5,770 nucleotides of DNA, from NCBI GenBank assembly GCA_963169595.1, contig CAUJFM010000138.1, forward strand, positions 1-5,770, read 5' to 3'. The position numbers and the translations under genes are program-made. Below the pieces are notes generated by a model. The model was not told the DNA's origin. It did no database searches and saw nothing but the letters and a program-made list of their open reading frames with translations. The DNA is from Bacteroidota bacterium (lineage in GTDB: Bacteria; Bacteroidota; Bacteroidia; Flavobacteriales_F; PHOS-HE28). This document shows, piece after piece, positions 1-5,770 of this stretch (within the stretch, counting starts at the first letter, position 1; every line of letters starts with the position of its first letter).

Positions 1-787
1 CCTGCTGGTGGCCGCCTGCCTGATGGCCGTGCTCATCGCCTGGCTCGCCGGGGTGAGCAACCGACTGCTGCATGAAAGCCGCCTGCGCACCGAACAGCTC
101 CACGCCGCCAAATCGAAGCTGGAACAGACCAACCGGGAGCTGCGGGAGACCATGCTGAGCAAGGAGGAGAAGGAGGTGATGATCAAGGAGATCCACCACC
201 GGGTGAAGAACAACCTGCAGATCGTGAAGAGCCTGATCCGCTTCCAGATGGACCAGGTCAACGACCCGCGTACGAGCGAACTGTTCAACGAATGTGTGAA
301 CCGGGTGAGCGCCATGGCCCTGGTGCATGAGCAGACCTACCTGAGCAAGGACCTCGCGAACATCGACGTGAACAACTACCTGGCCCACCTCACGCGCGAC
401 CTCTGCTACGCCTACACCATCGACACCAAGCTGGACCTCGATATCCGCATCAACGTGCCCACCCTGAGCGTGGACACCCTGATCCCGCTGGGCCTGCTGA
501 TCAATGAGGTGATCTCCAACTCCTTGAAGTACGCCTTCAAGGGCCGCCAGCAGGGCGTGATCATGGTGCACCTGAACGGCGACGAGCATGGCGGCCTGCA
601 CCTGCGCATCGGCGACGACGGTGTGGGCCTGCCTGACCGCAGCCGCTGGGAGCGCCCCCAGAGCCTGGGCATGGAACTGATACACACCCTGGCCGGACAG
701 CTCGATGCCCACATCGGCCTGGTGCCCGGCCCCGGAACGGTCTACGAGCTCCGCAGCATCGTGGAAGAGCAGCGCAAGCGCGCCTGA
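1..787 (+). CDS. Sensor histidine kinase, HisKA_2 type (5' end missing)
   Basis: This is the C-terminal part of a membrane-bound two-component sensor kinase, which would autophosphorylate on histidine and pass the phosphate to a response regulator not present here. The frame is open to the left edge, so the GTG at 8 is probably internal. Numbering from that codon, residues 1-16 are the end of a hydrophobic transmembrane helix and 20-58 a charged, probably coiled-coil linker. Residues 59-75 hold the HisKA_2 H-box (EIHHRVKNNLQ); H64, just before R65, is the likely phosphoacceptor. The HATPase domain follows, with the N-box at 166-175 (NEVISNSLKY), the G1 box at 202-208 (GDDGVGL) and a G2-like SLGMELI at 219-225. 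The kinase core therefore looks intact. HisKA_2 kinases of this phylum often carry TPR or other periplasmic sensor regions upstream; the input domain here lies outside the window. The gene ends in TGA 93 bases before the peptidase gene. Confidence 0.93.
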   Translation, partial: LLVAACLMAVLIAWLAGVSNRLLHESRLRTEQLHAAKSKLEQTNRELRETMLSKEEKEVMIKEIHHRVKNNLQIVKSLIRFQMDQVNDPRTSELFNECVNRVSAMALVHEQTYLSKDLANIDVNNYLAHLTRDLCYAYTIDTKLDLDIRINVPTLSVDTLIPLGLLINEVISNSLKYAFKGRQQGVIMVHLNGDEHGGLHLRIGDDGVGLPDRSRWERPQSLGMELIHTLAGQLDAHIGLVPGPGTVYELRSIVEEQRKRA

Positions 788-837
788 GCCCCCCGTTCGT
801 CACAGCGGCCCGGGGACCGCGACCGCCACCCGACCGT

Positions 838-845
838 TAGCTTCG
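838..845 (+). promoter_or_regulatory. Possible Bacteroidota -7 promoter element
   Basis: TAGCTTCG matches the Bacteroidota -7 consensus TAnnTTTG at five of six defined bases and lies 35 bases before the ATG of the prolyl oligopeptidase. I see no convincing -33 TTG or TTTG element at the usual spacing. A chance match in this GC-rich gap is quite possible, and the peptidase could also be read through from the kinase gene. Confidence 0.2.
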
Positions 846-851
846 CGCCGC

Positions 852-868
852 CCTGCACCCTCTGCAGG
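852..868 (+). other. Small inverted repeat in the peptidase leader
   Basis: CCTGCA (852-857) and TGCAGG (863-868) are perfect 6-bp arms around a 5-base loop, ending 12 bases before the ATG at 881. No T-tract follows, so it is not a typical terminator. If transcribed, it would form a short hairpin near the translation start of the peptidase gene and might affect initiation. It may also be chance. Confidence 0.3.
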
Positions 869-880
869 CACCGATCCAAC

Positions 881-3040
881 ATGCGCAAGCCCCTTTCCTT
901 TGCCCTTCCCCTGGCCCTGCTCACAGCCTGTGGCGGTGGGGAACCTGCCAACACCGTGGAGAAGATCACCTACCCCGAGACCCGCAAGGACAGCACCGCC
1001 GGCGACAGCCTGCACGGCACCTGGATCGCCGATCCCTACCGCTGGCTGGAGAACGACACCAGCGCCGAGACCGCCGAATCGGTGAAGGCCCAGAACGCCG
1101 TCACCAACGGCTTCCTGGCCAAGATCCCCTTCCGCGACAGCCTCGCCAAACGCTACGAGGAGCTGTACAACTTCCCCAAGTTGGGCGGCCCCATGCGCGT
1201 GGGCGAGCTCTATTTCGTGTGGAAGAACAGCGGCCTGCAGAACCAGAGCGTGATCTACGTGCGCAAGGGCCTCGATGGCGAGGACAAGGTCTTCATCGAC
1301 CCCAACGCGCTCGATCCCGCCGGCACCACCACCTACAGCCCCATCGGCACCAGCCACGACGACCGCTACATGGCGGTGAGCGTGCAGAAGGCCGGCAGCG
1401 ACTGGCAGGAGATCATGGTGTACGACCTCACCACCCTGCAGCCCACCACCGACCTGCTGAAGTGGAGCAAGTTCAGCGGAGCCTCGTGGTACAAGGACGG
1501 CTTCTTCTACAGCCGCTACCCCACGCCCGCGAAGGGCACCGAGCTGAGCGCCGCCAGCAAGTTCCAGAAGGTGTACTACCACAAGCTGGGCGATCCGCAG
1601 GAGAAGGACGTGCTCGTGTGGGAGAACACCCAGAACGGCGACCTCTACGTGGGCGCCGGCGTCACCGAGGGTGAGGAGTTCGCCACCCTGTACGTGAGCA
1701 CCGGCACCGACGGCTACGAGATGTACTTCCACGACCTGCGCACGGGCGGCATCCCCACCCCGGCCACCAAGTGGGTGCCCCTGCAGACCGGCTTCGACCA
1801 CAAGACCAGCATCGTCGACTTCGTGCCCGCCACCGGCAAGTTCCTGGTGATGACCGAGGTGGACGCGCCCAACTACCGCCTGGTGGAGGTGGACCCGAAG
1901 AACCCCGCCAAGGAGAACTGGAAGGACATCATCCCCCAGGCCCCGGAACTGCTGCAGGGCGTTAGCACCGGTGGTGGACTGCTCTTCGCTGAATACCTGA
2001 AGGACGCCACCAGCCGCTTCTACCGCATGAAGCTCGATGGCACCGACAAGCAGGAGATCGCACTGCCCGACATCGGCAGCGCGGGCGGCTTCGGCGGCAA
2101 GCGGGATGCCACCTTCAGCTTCTACAGCTTCACCAGCTTCACCGACCCCGGCAGCATCTACAAGTACGACTACGCCACCGGCAAGAGCGAGGTGTGGTTC
2201 CGTCCCGAGCTGAAGTTCGATCCGAGCGACTTCGTCACCGAGCAGGTGTTCTACACCAGCAAGGACGGCACCAAGGTGCCCATGTTCATCGTGCACAAGA
2301 AGGGCGTGGAGAAGACCGGCAAGAACCCCACGCTGCTCTATGCCTACGGCGGCTTCAACATCAGCCTCACCCCCAGCTTCAGCACCAGCCGCATGCTGCT
2401 GCTGGAACAGGGCGGTGTGTTCGCGCTGGCCAACCTGCGCGGCGGTGGCGAGTATGGTGAGGACTGGCACAAGGCCGGCATGAAGGAGAAGAAGCAGAAC
2501 GTGTTCGATGACTTCATCGCGGCTGCGGAATACCTGATCACCGAAAAGTGGACCGACACGCCCCACCTGGGCATCAACGGGGGCAGCAACGGCGGCCTGC
2601 TCGTGGGCGCCGTGATGACCCAGCGTCCCGACCTCTTCGGCGTGTGCTTCCCCGAGGTGGGCGTGCTGGACATGCTGCGCTTCCAGAAGTTCACCGCCGG
2701 CTTCGGCTGGGTGCCCGAGTACGGCAACGCTGAGAACAGCCCGGAGGAGTTCGGCTACCTGAAGGCCTACAGCCCGCTGCACAACGTGAAGCCTGCGAAG
2801 TACCCGGCCACGATGGTGATGACGGCCGACCACGACGACCGCGTGGTGCCCGCGCACAGCTTCAAGTTCATCAGCGCGTTGCAGCCGGCCCAGCAGGGCG
2901 ATGCACCGGTGCTGATCCGCGTGGAAACCCAGGCCGGCCACGGCGCTGGCAAGCCCACCAGCAAGATCATCGCCGAGCAGGCCGACAAGTATGCGTTCTT
3001 CTTCCACAGTGTGGGGGTGACGCCGACCTTCGGGAAGTAA
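881..3040 (+). CDS. Prolyl oligopeptidase, S9A family, lipoprotein
   Basis: This is a serine protease (prolyl endopeptidase, EC 3.4.21.26) that cleaves short peptides after proline. The 719 residues compare with about 710 for the animal enzyme plus a signal sequence. Residues 1-17 look like a lipoprotein signal (MRK, hydrophobic core, lipobox LTAC), with C17 as the lipidated residue, so the enzyme should be membrane-anchored outside the cytoplasm. The start of the S9 N-terminal domain is marked by DPYRWLEN (51-58); the beta-propeller runs to about 440-460 and the alpha/beta-hydrolase domain fills the rest. Catalytic residues are S569 in GGSNGG, D652 in DHDDRVVP and H687 in AGHGAGKP, with spacing close to the porcine enzyme (S554, D641, H680). 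Y489 in YGGFN fits the oxyanion tyrosine, R654 and W610 the substrate-binding Arg and Trp. The ATG at 881 is chosen because it gives the full lipoprotein signal; there is no clear Shine-Dalgarno sequence. It ends in TAA before a strong terminator hairpin. The likely role is peptide scavenging or turnover in the envelope (inference). Confidence 0.97.
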   Translation: MRKPLSFALPLALLTACGGGEPANTVEKITYPETRKDSTAGDSLHGTWIADPYRWLENDTSAETAESVKAQNAVTNGFLAKIPFRDSLAKRYEELYNFPKLGGPMRVGELYFVWKNSGLQNQSVIYVRKGLDGEDKVFIDPNALDPAGTTTYSPIGTSHDDRYMAVSVQKAGSDWQEIMVYDLTTLQPTTDLLKWSKFSGASWYKDGFFYSRYPTPAKGTELSAASKFQKVYYHKLGDPQEKDVLVWENTQNGDLYVGAGVTEGEEFATLYVSTGTDGYEMYFHDLRTGGIPTPATKWVPLQTGFDHKTSIVDFVPATGKFLVMTEVDAPNYRLVEVDPKNPAKENWKDIIPQAPELLQGVSTGGGLLFAEYLKDATSRFYRMKLDGTDKQEIALPDIGSAGGFGGKRDATFSFYSFTSFTDPGSIYKYDYATGKSEVWFRPELKFDPSDFVTEQVFYTSKDGTKVPMFIVHKKGVEKTGKNPTLLYAYGGFNISLTPSFSTSRMLLLEQGGVFALANLRGGGEYGEDWHKAGMKEKKQNVFDDFIAAAEYLITEKWTDTPHLGINGGSNGGLLVGAVMTQRPDLFGVCFPEVGVLDMLRFQKFTAGFGWVPEYGNAENSPEEFGYLKAYSPLHNVKPAKYPATMVMTADHDDRVVPAHSFKFISALQPAQQGDAPVLIRVETQAGHGAGKPTSKIIAEQADKYAFFFHSVGVTPTFGK

Positions 3041-3061
3041 CGGACGGTCCGTTCACACCGG

Positions 3062-3099
3062 CGAAGCCCCGACCATCCCTGTCGGGGCTTCGTTACTTT
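3062..3099 (+). terminator. Rho-independent-type terminator hairpin after the peptidase gene
   Basis: CGAAGCCCCGAC (3062-3073) and GTCGGGGCTTCG (3081-3092) are perfect 12-bp arms around a 7-base loop, followed by the moderately T-rich TTACTTT. The hairpin begins 21 bases after the TAA of the peptidase gene. The stem is long and GC-rich but the T-tract is interrupted, so termination may be partial. It lies only 17 bases before the ATG of the acetyltransferase gene, leaving almost no room for a promoter between them. Confidence 0.8.
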
Positions 3100-3109
3100 A
3101 CGATACTTC

Positions 3110-3613
3110 ATGGCACTGTTCACCCTCCGCCCCTTCCGCCCCGATGACCTCGCCGCGCTGGTGAAGCACGCTAACGACCCCACGGTCTCGGCCAACCTCA
3201 CCGATGCCTTCCCGCATCCCTACACCGAGGAAGCCGGTCGCGCCTTCCTCGAGGAGGCCATGAAGCCCGTTCCCTTGCGGCGTTGCATCGAAGTGGCCGG
3301 TGAATGCGTGGGTGCCATCGGGCTGCATCCCAAGGTGGACCTCTGGCGTCGCAACCTGGAGCTGGGCTACTGGCTGGCCGCAGCGCATCGAGGCCAGGGC
3401 ATCATGACCGAAGCGATCCGGCAGATGGTGCAGCTGGGCTTCGCCGCGTTCCCCGAGGTCACGCGCATCTATGCCACGCCTTTCGGCAGCAATATCGCCT
3501 CGCAGAAGGCCTTGGAGAAGGCTGGCTTCACCTTGGAAGCGAAGCTGCTGGGCACGCTGGTGAAGCACGGATCGGTGGAGGACGAGTGGATCTATGCCGT
3601 GCGGCGGGGATGA
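3110..3613 (+). CDS. GNAT family N-acetyltransferase (RimJ/RimL-like)
   Basis: This 167-residue protein is a complete single-domain GNAT enzyme (Acetyltransf_3 type), expected to move an acetyl group from acetyl-CoA to an amine in the cytoplasm; the acceptor cannot be told from sequence. The N-terminus (LRPFRPDDLAALVKHAND, 6-23) is the usual beta1-alpha1 of this subgroup. Motif A, the acetyl-CoA pyrophosphate loop, spans about 85-103 with LGYWL followed by HRGQGIMTEAI; M99 stands where Ala or Gly is more usual. Motif B is at 128-140 (N128, S131, then EKAGF), which packs around coenzyme A. The C-terminus ends in the typical DEWIYAVRR strand. The ATG at 3110 gives a full-length domain, with no visible Shine-Dalgarno sequence. 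Its TGA overlaps the first possible ATG of the next gene by ATGA, suggesting one transcript and coupled translation. It could be a protein N-terminal or a small-molecule acetyltransferase. Confidence 0.93.
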   Translation: MALFTLRPFRPDDLAALVKHANDPTVSANLTDAFPHPYTEEAGRAFLEEAMKPVPLRRCIEVAGECVGAIGLHPKVDLWRRNLELGYWLAAAHRGQGIMTEAIRQMVQLGFAAFPEVTRIYATPFGSNIASQKALEKAGFTLEAKLLGTLVKHGSVEDEWIYAVRRG

Positions 3614-5064
3614 TCAGACGCGACAACCAAAAGCCAGAGCAGATGACCCTCTTCGGCACCATGCTGCAACGCCTTGGCCTACCTGTCGTGATCGGCTTCA
3701 GCCTGAGCGCGCATGCCACCACATGGACCGTCGGGCCCGGCCAGACCTACACCATGCCTAGCCAGGTGAGCACGCTGGTGGGTGATGGTGACACCGTGAA
3801 CATCGAAGCCGGGGTGTATGCCAGCGATGTGGCCCGCTGGCAGGCCGATGACCTGGTCTTGCGCGGGGTGGGTGGCCTGGCGCACCTGGAGAGCAACGGA
3901 CTGAGCTGGGGCGACAAGGCCATCTGGGTGATCCAAGGCGACAACTGCACCGTGGAATGGATCGCGTTCAGCGAGTGCCAGGTGCCCGACCACAACGGCG
4001 CGGGCATCCGGCTGGAAGGGCTGAACCTCACCGTGCGTCATTGCTGGTTCCATCACAACGAGAACGGCATCCTGTGCGGTGAGTACCACCCGAGCACCGT
4101 CCGTATCGAGTATTGCGAGTTCGGCCATCACGGCTACGGCGATGGCTACTCGCACAACCTCTACATCGGCCATGTGGATTCGCTCATCTTCCGCTTCAAC
4201 TACAGCCACCACGCCAATGTGGGCCACGAGCTGAAGAGCCGCGCCTGGGTGAACGTGATCGAATACAACCGCTTCAGCAACGAGGGCGACGGCACCGCCA
4301 GCCGTGAGATCGACCTGCCGAACGGAGGCCAGGCCTACCTGATCGGCAACGTCATCCAACAGGGCCTGCAGAGCCAGAACAGCAACCTGGTGGGCTTCGG
4401 CATGGAGGGGCTGAGCAATCCCGGACCGCACGAATTGTATGCGGTGAACAACACGCTGGTGAACGAGAAGACCAATGGCAGCTTCTTCCAGATGCCTGCC
4501 GCGGCCTACTTCAAGGCCTACAGCAACGTGCTGGCCGGAGGCGGCAACTTCATGAGCAGCTGGCCCACGAACGTGGACACGCTGGCCAACCAGCGCAGTG
4601 CGAGCATCGGCGCGTTGCAGTTCCTCGATGCCGCCAACTATGACTACCGCATTGATGACAGTTCACCCGCCCACAACATCGCTTACCCGGCAGGACTGGC
4701 GAACAGTGGATACCCGTTGGTGGCATGGTTCGAATATGTCCATCCAGCCGATGGCGTGGAGCGCTGCCAGCATGCACTGTTGGATGCGGGAGCGTTCGAG
4801 ACCTGCACGACGGGGCTCGTTGAGGACCAAGCGGAACGCATCGTGCTCCATCCCAACCCGGCCACGGACCACCTTCTGGTGTACGTACCTGGATCCGTTG
4901 ATTCCGTGGAAGTGCTTGACATCCATGGCCGGTCGTTGCGCAGCTGGGGTTTGACCGGTTCCGATCGGGTGCGCATAGACCTAAGCGGGCTTTCCGCCGG
5001 GACCTACTTGTTGCGCACGTGGAGCCCCAACGGCGCCAACACCCAGCGCTTCGTCCTCCGTTGA
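3610..5064 (+). CDS. Secreted right-handed beta-helix protein with type IX sorting domain
   Basis: The predicted product is 484 residues and exported. Three in-frame ATGs are possible: 3610 (overlapping the upstream TGA as ATGA), 3643 and 3661. I list 3610 for the overlap, but 3661 gives the neatest signal peptide, a short hydrophobic stretch ending AHA before TTW (cleavage after residue 36 in the long numbering). The frame stays open upstream to 3304, but that part only mirrors the acetyltransferase gene. Residues about 40-310 form a parallel beta-helix of short strands (for example GIRLEGLNLTVRHCWF near 132-147, then VRIEYCEF and LIFRFNYSHH). A conserved-looking core covers SHNLYIGHVDSL, NYSHHANVGHELKSR, SREIDLPNGG and AYLIGNVIQQG (181-252). 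Residues 411-484 are a type IX (Por) C-terminal sorting domain: VLHPNPATDHL, a central VEVLDIHGR strand, then LSGLSAGTYLLR and terminal FVLR. The protein should cross the outer membrane and be released or surface-attached. The fold suggests carbohydrate binding or cleavage, but I recognise no proven catalytic set; function unknown. Confidence 0.9.
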   Translation: MIRRDNQKPEQMTLFGTMLQRLGLPVVIGFSLSAHATTWTVGPGQTYTMPSQVSTLVGDGDTVNIEAGVYASDVARWQADDLVLRGVGGLAHLESNGLSWGDKAIWVIQGDNCTVEWIAFSECQVPDHNGAGIRLEGLNLTVRHCWFHHNENGILCGEYHPSTVRIEYCEFGHHGYGDGYSHNLYIGHVDSLIFRFNYSHHANVGHELKSRAWVNVIEYNRFSNEGDGTASREIDLPNGGQAYLIGNVIQQGLQSQNSNLVGFGMEGLSNPGPHELYAVNNTLVNEKTNGSFFQMPAAAYFKAYSNVLAGGGNFMSSWPTNVDTLANQRSASIGALQFLDAANYDYRIDDSSPAHNIAYPAGLANSGYPLVAWFEYVHPADGVERCQHALLDAGAFETCTTGLVEDQAERIVLHPNPATDHLLVYVPGSVDSVEVLDIHGRSLRSWGLTGSDRVRIDLSGLSAGTYLLRTWSPNGANTQRFVLR

Positions 5065-5156
5065 GGATCCGTTCGCAGCAGCGCAGGCAAGCTCCACACG
5101 GGCCGGTCGTCGGTGCGCAAGGTCACACCATCGTCATTCCAGCCCATGGACCCGAG

Positions 5157-5770
5157 TTACCTCCTCCGCTTCCGCACGACAGGTTCCGCTGGTTTCGGCA
5201 GGCTGTCCGCCGCGATCACCAGCGAATGCCCCCGTCCGTTGAGCTTCTGTCCCAACCAACGGTCCAGGCGCTGCACCTGGGTGCTGTCCGGATAGTGCAC
5301 GAAGCGCGCCGAGACCACGCGGGGCAGGGAATCCGGCTGGCCGGGGATGTCAACCACCACCAGCCAGCGCAGATCGGGTTCCAGGGCCAGGGCCTCGCCC
5401 ATCAATTGGTCGCGGAAGGCCTCGCGCTGGGCCAGGCTGTCCTTGATGGCTGAAAGCTGCGCCATCAACGCGCGTTGTTCCTCAAGCTGGCGTTTCAGCC
5501 CTGCGTTCCGCATGCGCTCCTCACGACCCAGCTCCTTCAGGGAAAGTCCTGTTCGCAATGTGAGGTCCGCCCCTTCAAGCCCGTGCACCGCCAGTCGCTT
5601 GCGCAAGGCCACCTCCTGCTCCCCGCTCAAACCCTCACCCATGTAGGTGAGGGTGATGGCCCTCGACCTGGGATCCACCTGTCGCTCGACCAGGAAGTTA
5701 TCGGGCAGGGTGGCCTCGGCAGCGATGAAGTTCCGTGCGCGTTGCGTGAACGTGTTCTGACCCACCAGCC
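5157..5770 (-). CDS. C-terminal part of a probable DUF389-type membrane protein (5' end missing)
   Basis: The gene reads leftward and its frame is open to the right edge, so the GTG at 5765 is probably internal. About 203 residues are visible, ending in TAA at 5159-5157 after a basic tail (RKRRR). Numbered from the GTG, residues 1-20 (NTFTQRARNFIAAEA) look like the exit from a membrane region. Residues 24-74 form a small alpha/beta unit, 76-118 a charged, probably coiled-coil helix rich in E, R, Q and L, and 130-187 a second alpha/beta unit with strands LRWLVVVDI, VVSARFVHY and SLVIAAD. No transmembrane segment or catalytic motif is visible. The order resembles, from memory, the soluble tail following the membrane domain in Bacteroidota DUF389 (TIGR00341) proteins; that domain would lie beyond 5770. 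It could instead be an unrelated OmpA-like or coiled-coil protein. It is convergent with the beta-helix gene, 92 bases apart. Confidence 0.8.
   Translation of the reverse strand, partial: LVGQNTFTQRARNFIAAEATLPDNFLVERQVDPRSRAITLTYMGEGLSGEQEVALRKRLAVHGLEGADLTLRTGLSLKELGREERMRNAGLKRQLEEQRALMAQLSAIKDSLAQREAFRDQLMGEALALEPDLRWLVVVDIPGQPDSLPRVVSARFVHYPDSTQVQRLDRWLGQKLNGRGHSLVIAADSLPKPAEPVVRKRRR

Noticed and set aside
805..820. GCGG...CCGC inverted repeat after the kinase gene as a terminator
   Set aside because: The stem is only 4 bp before a mismatch and no T-tract follows; it is expected by chance in such GC-rich sequence.
2111..2146. Short direct repeats of TTCAGCTTC/TTCACCAGC type in the peptidase gene
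   Set aside because: They encode the FSFYSFTSFT stretch that is normal for the S9A propeller; no mobile or regulatory repeat is needed to explain them.
800..3007. A 735-codon open frame on the minus strand opposite the peptidase gene
   Set aside because: The translation is low-complexity (rich in A, V, G, L, H and E) with no recognisable motif, while the plus strand encodes a complete catalytic peptidase. The sense gene rarely uses TTA, CTA or TCA codons, so antisense stops are depleted in this register.
3041..3051. CGGACGGTCCG palindrome just after the peptidase stop codon
   Set aside because: It is only 5 bp per arm around a single base, with no second copy in the window and no promoter context, so there is no support for an operator.
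3094..3101. TACTTTAC as a promoter -7 element for the acetyltransferase gene
   Set aside because: It matches only four of six consensus bases, has no upstream -33 element, and would start transcription almost at the ATG.
3304..3609. N-terminal extension of the beta-helix frame back to 3304
   Set aside because: It lies wholly inside the acetyltransferase gene in another frame, its translation is G/A/R-rich without motifs, and it would bury the signal peptide inside the protein.
3679..4431. A 250-codon minus-strand open frame opposite the beta-helix gene, and a similar one at 3098-3568 opposite the acetyltransferase
   Set aside because: Both have the same compositional cause and compositionally odd translations; the plus-strand genes have clear domain signatures.
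5065..5156. Terminator or small RNA in the convergent gap between the beta-helix gene and the minus-strand gene
   Set aside because: I found no inverted repeat longer than about 4 bp and no T-tract on either strand.

Overview
The window reads as chromosomal DNA of a GC-rich member of the Bacteroidota, probably a high-GC Flavobacteriales- or Chitinophagales-like lineage. The best evidence is the C-terminal type IX secretion (Por) sorting domain on the gene ending at 5064, since that system is essentially confined to this phylum. Supporting signs are the absence of clear Shine-Dalgarno sequences before the starts, a lipoprotein prolyl oligopeptidase, and a HisKA_2-type sensor kinase. Codons overwhelmingly end in G or C, which also explains the long spurious open frames on the opposite strand.

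Layout: (1) 1-787, plus strand, is the 3' part of a membrane sensor histidine kinase: last transmembrane helix, coiled coil, HisKA_2 and HATPase domains. (2) 788-880 is a 93-base gap with a small hairpin and one weak promoter-like match. (3) 881-3040 is a complete S9A prolyl oligopeptidase with a lipoprotein signal and an intact Ser-Asp-His triad, followed by a strong 12-bp hairpin terminator at 3062-3092. (4) 3110-3613 is a GNAT acetyltransferase of the RimJ/RimL type. It overlaps by ATGA with (5) 3610-5064, a secreted right-handed beta-helix protein with a type IX sorting domain. (6) 5065-5156 is a short convergent intergenic gap in which I see no clear element. (7) 5157-5770, minus strand, is the 3' part of a gene running off the right edge; it encodes a coiled-coil soluble domain resembling the tail of Bacteroidota DUF389 membrane proteins.

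The genes do not form an obvious single pathway. The acetyltransferase and beta-helix genes are probably co-transcribed, and the terminator separates them from the peptidase. The peptidase and the beta-helix protein are both predicted to act outside the cytoplasm, one lipid-anchored and one exported through the type IX system. I find no CRISPR array, tRNA, rRNA, insertion sequence or defence system. The most unusual item is the beta-helix protein, which belongs to a family I recognise by pattern but for which I know no established function.
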